DNA of 5,738 nt from contig DDCY01000028.1 in assembly GCA_002335865.1 (NCBI GenBank), forward strand, positions 1-5,738, read 5' to 3'. This document shows, piece after piece, positions 1 through 5,738 of the stretch; within the stretch, counting starts at the first letter, position 1; every line of letters begins with the position of its first letter. Below the pieces are notes generated by a model, which was given only the letters and a program-made list of their open reading frames with translations, was not told the origin of the DNA and ran no database searches. A program made the translations under genes and the position numbers. The DNA is from Saprospiraceae bacterium UBA1994 (GTDB lineage Bacteria; Bacteroidota; Bacteroidia; Chitinophagales; Saprospiraceae).

Positions 1-534
1 TCCGCAGTTGTTACTATCAATGGGGAGTCTAAGACGACTCCATTCACTATAGAGAAGAATCCTAATTCAGAGCAAACTTCTAGCGATATAGAAGCACAAG
101 TAGCATTTGTTCAATCTATCAATGATAAAGTGACAGAAGCACATCAAGCCATTATAGATATCAAATCCTTACGCAAGCAAATAGGTGCCTATATAAGCAA
201 AACAAAGAACGAGGACCTCACAGCTGAATCTGAAAAAATAGATAGCATCATGACCGTAGTTGAAGAGGCTCTCTATCAAACTAAAAATAAAAGTGGTCAA
301 GATCCATTAAATTTCCCTATTAGACTTACGAATAAACTAGCACACCTCAATTCGCTAACTCAAATGGGTACTAATGACTACCCACCAACTGCAGCTGCAC
401 TAGCAGTGAGAGATGAATTAGTAGCATCTATAGATGGTCATTTAATCACCTGGCAAGAAGTGAAGACTAAGATGATTCCAGCTTTTAATCAGATGGTAAG
501 AGAAAAAGCATTGGATGTCATAATAATTGAATGA
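1..534 (+). CDS. VPS10/sortilin-type BNR-repeat protein, C-terminal part (5' end outside window)
   Basis: The frame is open from base 1 to a TGA at 532-534, followed at once by an in-frame TAA, so these 177 codons are the end of a longer gene. The GTG at 130 is an internal valine codon, not a start. What is visible: a short beta-like stretch (SAVVTINGESKTTPFTI) resembling the end of an Ig-like domain, then a mostly helical tail. The tail carries YQTKNKSGQDPLNFPIR at visible residues 92-108, followed by LTNKLAHLNS. Family knowledge: this 'YQTKNKSGQDPLN(F/Y)PI' helical tail is a hallmark of large (about 1000-residue) bacterial proteins annotated as VPS10 domain-containing or BNR-repeat glycosyl hydrolases, with a secreted beta-propeller. 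The propeller and signal peptide would lie upstream of the window. Substrate and enzymatic activity are unknown, and the 'glycosyl hydrolase' label is historical. No functional link to the neighbouring genes is evident. Confidence 0.85.
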   Translation, partial: SAVVTINGESKTTPFTIEKNPNSEQTSSDIEAQVAFVQSINDKVTEAHQAIIDIKSLRKQIGAYISKTKNEDLTAESEKIDSIMTVVEEALYQTKNKSGQDPLNFPIRLTNKLAHLNSLTQMGTNDYPPTAAALAVRDELVASIDGHLITWQEVKTKMIPAFNQMVREKALDVIIIE

Positions 535-609
535 TAACGATGATAGTAGACCTTCGAGGTATAGAAAACTCATAGGCCTTTATATCTTCGGCCACAAATA
601 GAATAAATC

Positions 610-1659
610 ATGATAGATGTCTCAGCAGCCATACTCAACCAACTAGTAATCCATAGAGTAGGGAATCAATCCAAGGATGAAGGTTTTTTTATTTCCAATG
701 ACATGGCTATCATTGACCAACCATTGTCAGAGTTGTTGTTAGACTACTTCTTGAATTCATTTACTCAAGCTACTGAGACTTATCAGTTCGTTCATAATGT
801 AGATATCAATATGAACGTTGTCTATCACTCCGCTAAGCATGCGTTTGAAGATCCTGCAACAGCGCATGAGCAATCCACTAATATACTTCGCCACTTATAT
901 GATCAGTCTAGACATCCGCATATCAAAGCTGGAGATCTATTCGTAGCTACGTTTGATAATATACTTTTACATGATGAATTGGTATCTGCTATAGGAATAT
1001 TCAAATCGGAAAACAAAGATAGCTTCATCACGCTCAAGGAGAATGATAATCGTATCATGATCAATAAGGAAATGGGAATCGGAACTCGTAGAATAGACAA
1101 AGGCTGTCTGATCCTGGAGACAGATATGGCAGAGGGATACCGTCTATTCTCCATAGATCATAATAATTATGATGCGGACTATTGGATGAGACAATTTCTG
1201 GGTATTGATTATATCAAGGATGACAACTTTGACACCAAAGCATATTTAGATTTCTGTAAATCATTTTCTGAGGAAGTAGTCAAAGAAAAATTAGATAAAA
1301 AAGGACAGATAGATTTCCTCAATCAATCTGTGAGGTACTTAGAGGAATCAGAAACTGTTGATGTTGAAGAGTTTAAGAATACCATCTTTGGAGATGAAGA
1401 ATTGAAAGAAGATTTCGATGCTTACAAAAAATCTTTTGAAGCTAATAACAACTTAGAAATCAAGGAAAAATTTGAAGTATCTTCTGTTGTACTCAAAAAG
1501 CAAAAAAAGAAATTGCAGTCCTTAATACAGCTAGATACTGGAATAAAAATTAAGCTTGATTTTCAAAATACTGAATCTGTAGATCGATTTATCCACAAAG
1601 GATATGACATGGAACGAGGCATGCAATTCTATAAAGTCTATTTTAATACTGAAAAGTAG
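610..1659 (+). CDS. Nucleoid-associated protein, NdpA/YejK (37-kDa) family
   Basis: A complete 349-codon gene running from ATG at 610 to TAG at 1657-1659. Length and layout fit the 37-kDa nucleoid-associated family (E. coli YejK/NdpA is of similar size). Recognisable family features are the N-terminal ILNQLVIHRVGN segment (residues 8-19), the GDLFVATFDN strand region (108-117) and the YWMRQFLGIDYIKDDNFD block (191-208). The last of these is the most typical part of Bacteroidota members. The C-terminal third (about 220-305) is rich in Glu and Lys and looks helical, and a short beta-like end follows (IKIKLDFQN; VDRFIHKGYDM). Members are cytoplasmic and associate with the nucleoid; their precise role is poorly defined. 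The start has no Shine-Dalgarno sequence and an A/T-rich leader (GAATAAATC), normal for Bacteroidota. It lies 75 bp after the preceding gene, so it may be co-transcribed or have its own promoter. I see no convincing promoter in the gap. Confidence 0.88.
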   Translation: MIDVSAAILNQLVIHRVGNQSKDEGFFISNDMAIIDQPLSELLLDYFLNSFTQATETYQFVHNVDINMNVVYHSAKHAFEDPATAHEQSTNILRHLYDQSRHPHIKAGDLFVATFDNILLHDELVSAIGIFKSENKDSFITLKENDNRIMINKEMGIGTRRIDKGCLILETDMAEGYRLFSIDHNNYDADYWMRQFLGIDYIKDDNFDTKAYLDFCKSFSEEVVKEKLDKKGQIDFLNQSVRYLEESETVDVEEFKNTIFGDEELKEDFDAYKKSFEANNNLEIKEKFEVSSVVLKKQKKKLQSLIQLDTGIKIKLDFQNTESVDRFIHKGYDMERGMQFYKVYFNTEK

Positions 1660-1663
1660 ATTT

Positions 1664-3076
1664 CTAATTACCGAAACTCCTTTTGAGTCCAAACTCCAAT
1701 CCGTAAAGTTTATAATTTGATCTCAAGGTAGATATCGATTCATGATCTGAGAGTGTCAATCCTCTGAAATTCACCCTAGATGTTATCGACCATTTATCAT
1801 TGAGATGATAACCTGCAAGCAAAGCAACGCTAAAGGATGGACTTACCCATTTACCACCTACTTTATTTACTGAAGCACTTCCAGATTCTTCTAGTATCAC
1901 ATGAGTATCCGAGAGTTGGTAATTGACATCTACACCAAAGCCAAAACCCCAATGAAACCTGTTGAATATCTTACCAAATGACACTTCTAAAGGGATAGAT
2001 ATCAATCGTTGGCTATTATACTGCTCTGTAGTATACGCAAAAGATTGAGGTATCGAATCATTCACTACCATACTATCAATTACTACAATAGCATCACCAA
2101 TTAGTCTTGATTCAACATAAGTATATTCCGTGAGACCGCTGTACTCATTTACCATTTGCATTCTATCTGTAATCATAGAGTATCGCACACCAGAATGTAA
2201 TTGAAAATCCATTACTTTCATCACATCAAATCTTAGTCCTGTACTCCATTGCTCCAGCAATTGCTCAGAACTATCCCTGGCCACAGCATAAGCTAGATTT
2301 AAATCGCTCACAGACTTATCACCGAAAGACAAGCCACTATAGAACTCAACTCCTGACATGAAGCTAATTTTACTTCTGTCTCCTTCATAAGGAGAGTCAA
2401 AAACAAACTCCTCATAATTTTCAATTTCAATTACTCTAACGTTTATATCTAATCCATCAAAATATAATTGTTCGACTATAGGCATAACCAATAAATCCCT
2501 AGTTTCTGTTTCATTGAAGATAATTGCCTCTAAATTCTCCTCTGCAACCTGTGGTTCGACAAAAATATTTGCAATCTCTTTGTCAAATACATCAAGACCA
2601 GATTTATGTTTATCTAAGTTCGTAGACACCAAAACAATTTCATTTTTCTTAGCTTCAACAATTTCATTTTTACTATCAGATCCTACTTCATAATCGTATA
2701 CTATTTGATTGTCGAAAATTAATTCTATGTTTTGTATTTCATCTATTTCTTCATTTTCTATGTCTACCACAATTTCATTAATGACCTCTTCATTTCTTGC
2801 TTCTTTACCAAAATTTGATTCCGAATTTAAATTAATCTCACTAACATAATTGTTAAACTTTGATTTTTCCATAGCACCTTCAGAAGACCATACAAAAGCA
2901 TAAATCAACATAGCCGCGACAAGATTTAATCCGCCAAATATAAAGTATCCAGCAAAACGCCTTTTCTTCTTTTGACCTAACTTACTTTCGATACCACTCC
3001 ATATCATATCAGGATTGATATCATCTAAATGATTGTCCGCTGTCTGTTTGATAATATTTTTTAAATCTTCTTTCAT
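1664..3076 (-). CDS. Dual membrane-spanning anti-sigma factor / outer-membrane beta-barrel protein (Dma-like)
   Basis: 470 codons, ATG at 3076, TAG at 1664-1666. Domains read from the sequence: residues 1-35, a short soluble helical segment with IWSGIESKL, typical of small Bacteroidota anti-sigma N-termini. Residues 36-40 are KKKRR, which predicts N-in topology, and 41-63 form one hydrophobic helix (FAGYFIFGGL to YAFVW). Residues 64-238 form a long Glu/Asn/Asp-rich linker with repeated NEIV motifs. Residues 238-470 show alternating amphipathic strands with Gly and aromatic residues (SGVEFYSGLSFG, HWGFGFGVDVNYQL, YGLEFGLKRSF) typical of a PorT/OMP_b-brl barrel of roughly 8-10 strands, ending near the C-terminus as barrels do. 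There is no cleavable signal peptide, so the protein should be fixed in the inner membrane and reach the outer membrane. Family knowledge: the same architecture defines Dma1, a dual membrane-spanning anti-sigma factor that controls vesiculation in Bacteroides thetaiotaomicron. Lying 13 bp downstream of an ECF sigma gene fits an anti-sigma partner. Binding and the sensed signal are inferred. An automated pipeline would probably call it only 'outer membrane beta-barrel protein'. Confidence 0.8.
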   Translation of the reverse strand: MKEDLKNIIKQTADNHLDDINPDMIWSGIESKLGQKKKRRFAGYFIFGGLNLVAAMLIYAFVWSSEGAMEKSKFNNYVSEINLNSESNFGKEARNEEVINEIVVDIENEEIDEIQNIELIFDNQIVYDYEVGSDSKNEIVEAKKNEIVLVSTNLDKHKSGLDVFDKEIANIFVEPQVAEENLEAIIFNETETRDLLVMPIVEQLYFDGLDINVRVIEIENYEEFVFDSPYEGDRSKISFMSGVEFYSGLSFGDKSVSDLNLAYAVARDSSEQLLEQWSTGLRFDVMKVMDFQLHSGVRYSMITDRMQMVNEYSGLTEYTYVESRLIGDAIVVIDSMVVNDSIPQSFAYTTEQYNSQRLISIPLEVSFGKIFNRFHWGFGFGVDVNYQLSDTHVILEESGSASVNKVGGKWVSPSFSVALLAGYHLNDKWSITSRVNFRGLTLSDHESISTLRSNYKLYGLEFGLKRSFGN

Positions 3077-3089
3077 AATATCTATGTTA

Positions 3090-3629
3090 CTAAAGGACCA
3101 TCTTATTAGGCCTAATAGATTTTTGTAGTAATACTTTCGCTCGAGAGTATGTAGATCTCGATGTGTTTGTTTGGATGTTGAGTATATTTGCTATCTCCTT
3201 GTGCGAGTATCCTTCTATAGCATATAGTCCTATTACACGCTTGTATTTTAGCGGTAAACTATAGATCGCCTTCATCAATTCTTCTGCATCGGAATTAGCA
3301 AGGGCCAAAGGTTCTACGGATTTCTCTAAAACGCTATCCAAAGAATACCCTTCTTTAGTATAACTTATCTTTTTATACTTGGCTAGACCAGCATTCATTA
3401 CTATTTTTTTCATCCATGCTAATAATGCCCTCTCTTCATTTCCTTGGAATTGATCTATGTGCTGATAGATAGATATAAACGCATCTTGCAGGACATCTTT
3501 AGCATCTTCTGCATTACGAGTATAGATTCTAGCAACAGTCATCAGCTTTGGTGTATAGGTATACACCAGCTCTCTAAAGGTATCGTGATTATCATTTTTA
3601 AGTTTTGCTATGACTGTTGCTAGATTCAA
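3090..3629 (-). CDS. ECF-family RNA polymerase sigma factor (sigma-70 family), TTG start
   Basis: 179 codons, TAG at 3090-3092. Region sigma-2 spans about residues 17-86: FRELVYTYTPKLMTVA, then EDAKDVLQDAFISIYQHI (core-binding and -10 recognition helices) and LAWMKKIVMNAGLAKYKK (region 2.4). A short linker (87-113) leads to sigma-4 (about 114-172), with the helix-turn-helix YSHKEIANILNIQTNTSRS and the YSRAKVLLQKSI helix. The xTSRSxYSRAK wording of the recognition helix is typical of Bacteroidota ECF factors. Length is normal for the group, which has no sigma-1, sigma-3 or extra C-terminal domain. Start choice: the frame is closed by TAA at 3656-3654 and has no ATG before Met30, which would remove the first sigma-2 helix. 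TTG at 3629 is therefore the best start and gives a normal N-terminus. It begins 16 bp after the lipoprotein stop and ends 13 bp before the anti-sigma/barrel gene, so the three are almost certainly co-transcribed. It probably directs transcription of envelope genes under control of the downstream protein (inference). Confidence 0.9.
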   Translation of the reverse strand: MNLATVIAKLKNDNHDTFRELVYTYTPKLMTVARIYTRNAEDAKDVLQDAFISIYQHIDQFQGNEERALLAWMKKIVMNAGLAKYKKISYTKEGYSLDSVLEKSVEPLALANSDAEELMKAIYSLPLKYKRVIGLYAIEGYSHKEIANILNIQTNTSRSTYSRAKVLLQKSIRPNKMVL

Positions 3630-3645
3630 ATTATACTCTAACTTT

Positions 3646-5418
3646 TTATAGTTTTATTGCTGTACTGAATAGCAACGGATTATAAGATGGATCATATAGT
3701 GCCGGATCTGTTTCTTCTATATCTGACAATGTCCCTGACGCTATAATGAACTCTTGCCCACCTTGAGATACTTTCTGAATAGTAGCTACTCCACTGGCAT
3801 TGAACCCGCCCATAGGAACTGGCATCGTTACATTCTGCTGTGTTGTACCTTCCTCATATAGAAGTACATATTCCAAAACTGAATTCGTAGTCCAAGACGA
3901 CAAAGTAACCGTATATATTACTTTATCTGGATCACCACTTTGGTTAATAACTTGGGCCGTATAAAAGAAAAATGTAGAATCTTGATCACTCATATTATCA
4001 TTAGAATTAAATATTTGATCTCCATATTCATAATACAAATGTTGAGTTACAGATTCTTCACATAGCTCTAATATTCCAGCATCTACATCACCTTCTATTG
4101 TAAAAGTACTATTAGCACTTGCTAATTGGTTAATCGGATCTTCAGCGCCTATTGTAAGTGTAGCGCCTTCTTCGCAATAAAAAACATTGCTGACAAAAGT
4201 ATTATCATCCTCTACAGCGATTATGCTAGTGAGATCATTTTGTTCTATGACCACGTAAATTGCATCAGAAGGTTCTCCATCACATGATGAAACCGTACCT
4301 GAAATAGTTACTTGCAATGCAGTAACTGCCAGATTAAACGGATCTAGTACAACATCCTCTTCATATGGTCCAACTGTAGTGGTATAGATAAGATTTCCAC
4401 ATTGATCGTATACTTCCAAGGTTAGTGTAACTCCTTTAGGAACATAACCACCAAACACACCTAAATTATTAGTATATCCAGTACCATTTGTGTTATTATC
4501 TGTATTCGTTATTTTCACTAACAATCCTTGTACAGGTACTCCTATGTTAAAAATAGAACCTGACAAATGAATGAAGTTACTAGGTACATCATAATTCCAA
4601 AATGAAAAATGTGATACTTGGCCCACATACTCTCCATTAACTAAAGTGGCTTGTCCTTCTTCTACCCAAGACCCAAGATCTTCATCAAAGTGCCAAAGTG
4701 GAATCGTCGCCGGTGCACTATTTAGAATTTCTGAGGGTACTGGCATTACAATATCAGCCTGAGAGCCCTCTTTTATCTGTAACTCATTTCCAGAATCATC
4801 TCTTAATTCGACAACCAACATTCCATATGTCGTTAATACCACTCTCTCATCACTCGAGTTCATAGCTGTAAGATCGCCCGGCATTTGATCCAATGTCTCT
4901 ATCAAAGTAGGATCTAGATACTTAGCGAAGACCTTCACATTACCATCGTAGTCTGATCCGTCCTCTCTCGTGATACTATTGTTTCCAAAAGCGATCTCTA
5001 CCCCTTCGAATTGTACTTTCTCTCCTGCACTACTTGCAAAACTCACTATCTCAACCATCTGCATAAGTTCGATAGTAACTCTACTTGTGGCATTAGCTAC
5101 TGGATAGAATTTTCTAGATCCATGGAAATACCCATCTTTCTCGACTTTTATATATGTACCTCCGCTATGCATAGTCTGATCGTTAAATTGGAATACACCA
5201 AATTGATCAGTATTTTCTGTTAGATTTCCAAAAGTAACTGTGGCTTCCGAAACCGCCAGACCGTTTTCATCTATTACTATACCCATAACAGATCCTTGGA
5301 CATTCATCCCAACCTCTGGGGTAGGAGGTATCACCTTTATAATATCGCTATCTTTTCTACATGATTGCATTCCTAAAGTTGCAACCATCAGAAGTATCAA
5401 TAATTTTATTGTTTTCAT
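3646..5418 (-). CDS. Multi-domain lipoprotein with carboxypeptidase-regulatory-like repeats, probably surface-exposed
   Basis: 590 codons, ATG at 5418, TAA at 3648-3646. The N-terminus MKTIKLLILLMVATLGMQSC is a lipoprotein signal peptide with the acceptor Cys at 20; the lipobox MQSC is loose but acceptable in Bacteroidota. The residues after Cys (RKDSD) resemble the Lys/Asp lipoprotein export signals that send lipoproteins to the cell surface in this phylum. Domains: 43-118, a carboxypeptidase-regulatory-like beta-sandwich (GIVIDENGLAVSEATVTFG ... GYFHG). 122-280, a beta domain ending in WVEEGQATLVNGEYVGQVSH and FSFWN, a pattern also found in other Bacteroidota lipoproteins. 284-365 and 366-455, two more sandwich-like repeats (LSGSIFNIGVPVQGLLVKI; VTISGTVSSCDGEPSDAIYV). 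456-590, an unassigned C-terminal domain. Four further Cys lie in the repeats (340, 379, 415, 453). No catalytic motif is seen; a binding, adhesive or sensing role is more likely. It is the first gene of the operon with the sigma factor and anti-sigma/barrel gene, so it may be a ligand-sensing partner or an autoregulated target. Exact function is unknown. Confidence 0.8.
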   Translation of the reverse strand: MKTIKLLILLMVATLGMQSCRKDSDIIKVIPPTPEVGMNVQGSVMGIVIDENGLAVSEATVTFGNLTENTDQFGVFQFNDQTMHSGGTYIKVEKDGYFHGSRKFYPVANATSRVTIELMQMVEIVSFASSAGEKVQFEGVEIAFGNNSITREDGSDYDGNVKVFAKYLDPTLIETLDQMPGDLTAMNSSDERVVLTTYGMLVVELRDDSGNELQIKEGSQADIVMPVPSEILNSAPATIPLWHFDEDLGSWVEEGQATLVNGEYVGQVSHFSFWNYDVPSNFIHLSGSIFNIGVPVQGLLVKITNTDNNTNGTGYTNNLGVFGGYVPKGVTLTLEVYDQCGNLIYTTTVGPYEEDVVLDPFNLAVTALQVTISGTVSSCDGEPSDAIYVVIEQNDLTSIIAVEDDNTFVSNVFYCEEGATLTIGAEDPINQLASANSTFTIEGDVDAGILELCEESVTQHLYYEYGDQIFNSNDNMSDQDSTFFFYTAQVINQSGDPDKVIYTVTLSSWTTNSVLEYVLLYEEGTTQQNVTMPVPMGGFNASGVATIQKVSQGGQEFIIASGTLSDIEETDPALYDPSYNPLLFSTAIKL

Positions 5419-5513
5419 CTTTATTCGTTTTTAATATTAATGAAAGTCGAATACAAGTCATTGTCCATCGACTAACAGTATTTTCGTTAAATAGGTTAAG
5501 TATATTATTCTAG

Positions 5514-5568
5514 CTAGTGTAAATTAGAAGGAATCAGAATCGATTACTAACGGCCTTCTAACTACTAG
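5514..5568. repeat. Nested inverted repeat upstream of the sigma-factor operon
   Basis: TTAGAAGG at 5524-5531 is matched exactly by CCTTCTAA at 5554-5561. Outside it, CTAGT (5514-5518) pairs with ACTAG (5564-5568) across an asymmetric internal loop. Within the 22-nt centre sits the perfect palindrome AATCGATT at 5538-5545, whose midpoint is one base from that of the outer arms. On DNA it could be an operator; as RNA it could fold into a hairpin in the lipoprotein leader, about 100-150 nt before the start codon. There is no T-run after either arm, so an intrinsic terminator is unlikely. Function is inferred only. Confidence 0.5.
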
Positions 5569-5626
5569 AATGGAATGAATTGGCAAAAAGCTGCACGTCA
5601 CATCAATAAACTTTAAAATAACTCAA

Positions 5627-5656
5627 ATTATACTTCAACCCAAAGAATGAAGTTCC
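5627..5656 (-). promoter_or_regulatory. Possible ECF-like promoter for the lipoprotein/sigma operon
   Basis: On the minus strand GGAACTT (5656-5650) is followed after 17 nt by TATAAT (5632-5627). GGAACTT is the classical -35 box of proteobacterial extracytoplasmic sigma factors, and many ECF operons autoregulate, so this is a candidate self-promoter. Transcription would begin near 5620 and give a leader of about 200 nt that contains the 5514-5568 inverted repeat. Reservations: short motifs arise by chance, the TATAAT half is not ECF-like, and the promoter preference of Bacteroidota ECF factors of this group is not known to me. Confidence 0.22.
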
Positions 5657-5684
5657 CCTATATAGGCTATCCGACGATAATAGC

Positions 5685-5692
5685 TATCTTTG
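5685..5692 (+). promoter_or_regulatory. Bacteroidota -7 promoter box for the rightward gene
   Basis: TATCTTTG matches the Bacteroidota primary-sigma -7 consensus TAnnTTTG exactly. It lies 23 nt before the ATG at 5716, so transcription would start around 5697-5699 with a leader of under 20 nt. No clear TTTG -33 box is visible 19-21 nt upstream; such boxes are often weak. Confidence 0.6.
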
Positions 5693-5715
5693 CAACCTAT
5701 CATAAAAATGATACA

Positions 5716-5738
5716 ATGAAAGCTAAAATAATCTTATA
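5716..5738 (+). CDS. Start of a rightward gene, cut by the window end (MKAKIIL...)
   Basis: ATG at 5716 opens a frame of seven full codons (MKAKIIL) that runs off the end. Met-Lys followed by Ala, Lys and a hydrophobic run is how Bacteroidota signal peptides usually begin, so an exported product is possible, but seven residues cannot establish this. Support comes mainly from the TATCTTTG box just upstream. The earlier ATG at 5708 is followed by a stop after three codons (ATG ATA CAA TGA) and is not a gene start. Confidence 0.45.

Larger units (their letters stand above)
5419..5715. other. Divergent intergenic region
   Basis: 297 bp separate the minus-strand lipoprotein start from the plus-strand start at 5716. 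I see no coding sequence or tRNA-like structure in it. It holds an AT-rich leader just upstream of the lipoprotein, including the 10-bp palindrome TTAATATTAA at 5431-5440. It also holds a nested inverted repeat at 5514-5568, a possible minus-strand ECF-like promoter at 5627-5656, and a good plus-strand Bacteroidota -7 box at 5685-5692. All regulatory input to the lipoprotein/sigma/anti-sigma operon must enter here unless there are internal promoters. Confidence 0.7.

Noticed and set aside
130..534. A separate 134-codon gene starting at GTG 130
   Set aside because: The same frame stays open to base 1 and the upstream residues continue the same protein, so this is the tail of a longer gene.
583..590. 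TATCTTCG as a promoter box for the nucleoid-protein gene
   Set aside because: It misses the TAnnTTTG consensus by one base and there is no -33 partner at the proper distance; too weak to list as a feature.
550..593. Small hairpins (ACCT-TCG-AGGT at 550-560; GGCC/GGCC at 575-593) as a terminator after the VPS10 gene
   Set aside because: Stems are only 4 bp and no T-run follows, so terminator function is not supported.
903..1154. Minus-strand open frame opposite the nucleoid-protein gene
   Set aside because: It lies wholly inside a well-recognised gene on the other strand and has no recognisable protein character.
3627..3635. TATAATTTG just before the sigma-factor start as an internal promoter
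   Set aside because: The spacing between TA and TTTG does not fit TAnnTTTG, and the box would include the TTG start codon itself.
5011..5434. Two plus-strand open frames (5011-5223 and 5240-5434) opposite the lipoprotein start region
   Set aside because: Both are antisense to the lipoprotein coding sequence, show no domain and have no promoter; they are shadows of the real gene.
1..5738. CRISPR array, tRNA/rRNA genes, insertion sequence or phage genes
   Set aside because: No regularly spaced repeats, cloverleaf or rRNA-like stretches, transposase motifs or terminal inverted repeats were seen.

Overview
The window reads as chromosome of an AT-rich Bacteroidota bacterium. Three things point there: the protein families present, a TAnnTTTG-type promoter (TATCTTTG) near the right end, and start regions that are A-rich and lack Shine-Dalgarno sequences. 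The style of the 590-residue lipoprotein, with its carboxypeptidase-regulatory-like repeats, recalls Saprospiria or related marine lineages. That narrower placement is only an impression from the protein.

Layout: (1) 1-534, plus strand, the C-terminal 177 codons of a large VPS10/sortilin-type BNR-repeat 'glycosyl hydrolase-like' protein whose start lies outside the window. (2) 610-1659, plus strand, a complete NdpA/YejK-family (37-kDa) nucleoid-associated protein. (3) 5418 to 1664, minus strand, a compact three-gene operon in the order lipoprotein, ECF sigma factor, trans-envelope anti-sigma/beta-barrel protein, with gaps of 16 and 13 bp. It converges on the nucleoid-protein gene with only 4 bp between the stop codons. 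(4) 5419-5715, a divergent intergenic region with a nested inverted repeat, a good plus-strand Bacteroidota promoter and a speculative minus-strand ECF-like promoter. (5) 5716-5738, the first codons of a plus-strand gene that leaves the window.

The operon is the interesting part. The 470-aa protein has a short cytoplasmic N-terminus, a basic stop-transfer motif and one inner-membrane helix. These are followed by about 175 residues of acidic, low-complexity periplasmic linker and a C-terminal outer-membrane beta-barrel. This matches the architecture of the recently recognised dual membrane-spanning anti-sigma factors (Dma type, described from Bacteroides thetaiotaomicron). Here it lies directly downstream of an ECF sigma factor, its presumed partner. 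A multi-domain, probably surface-exposed lipoprotein leads the operon and could be a sensor partner or a regulated effector. The proposed working model is inference: the barrel, possibly with the lipoprotein, senses the outer-membrane or surface state; the linker carries the signal across the periplasm; and the cytoplasmic segment releases the sigma factor. The sigma factor has no ATG start in a sensible place and appears to start at TTG, which may keep its level low relative to its inhibitor.
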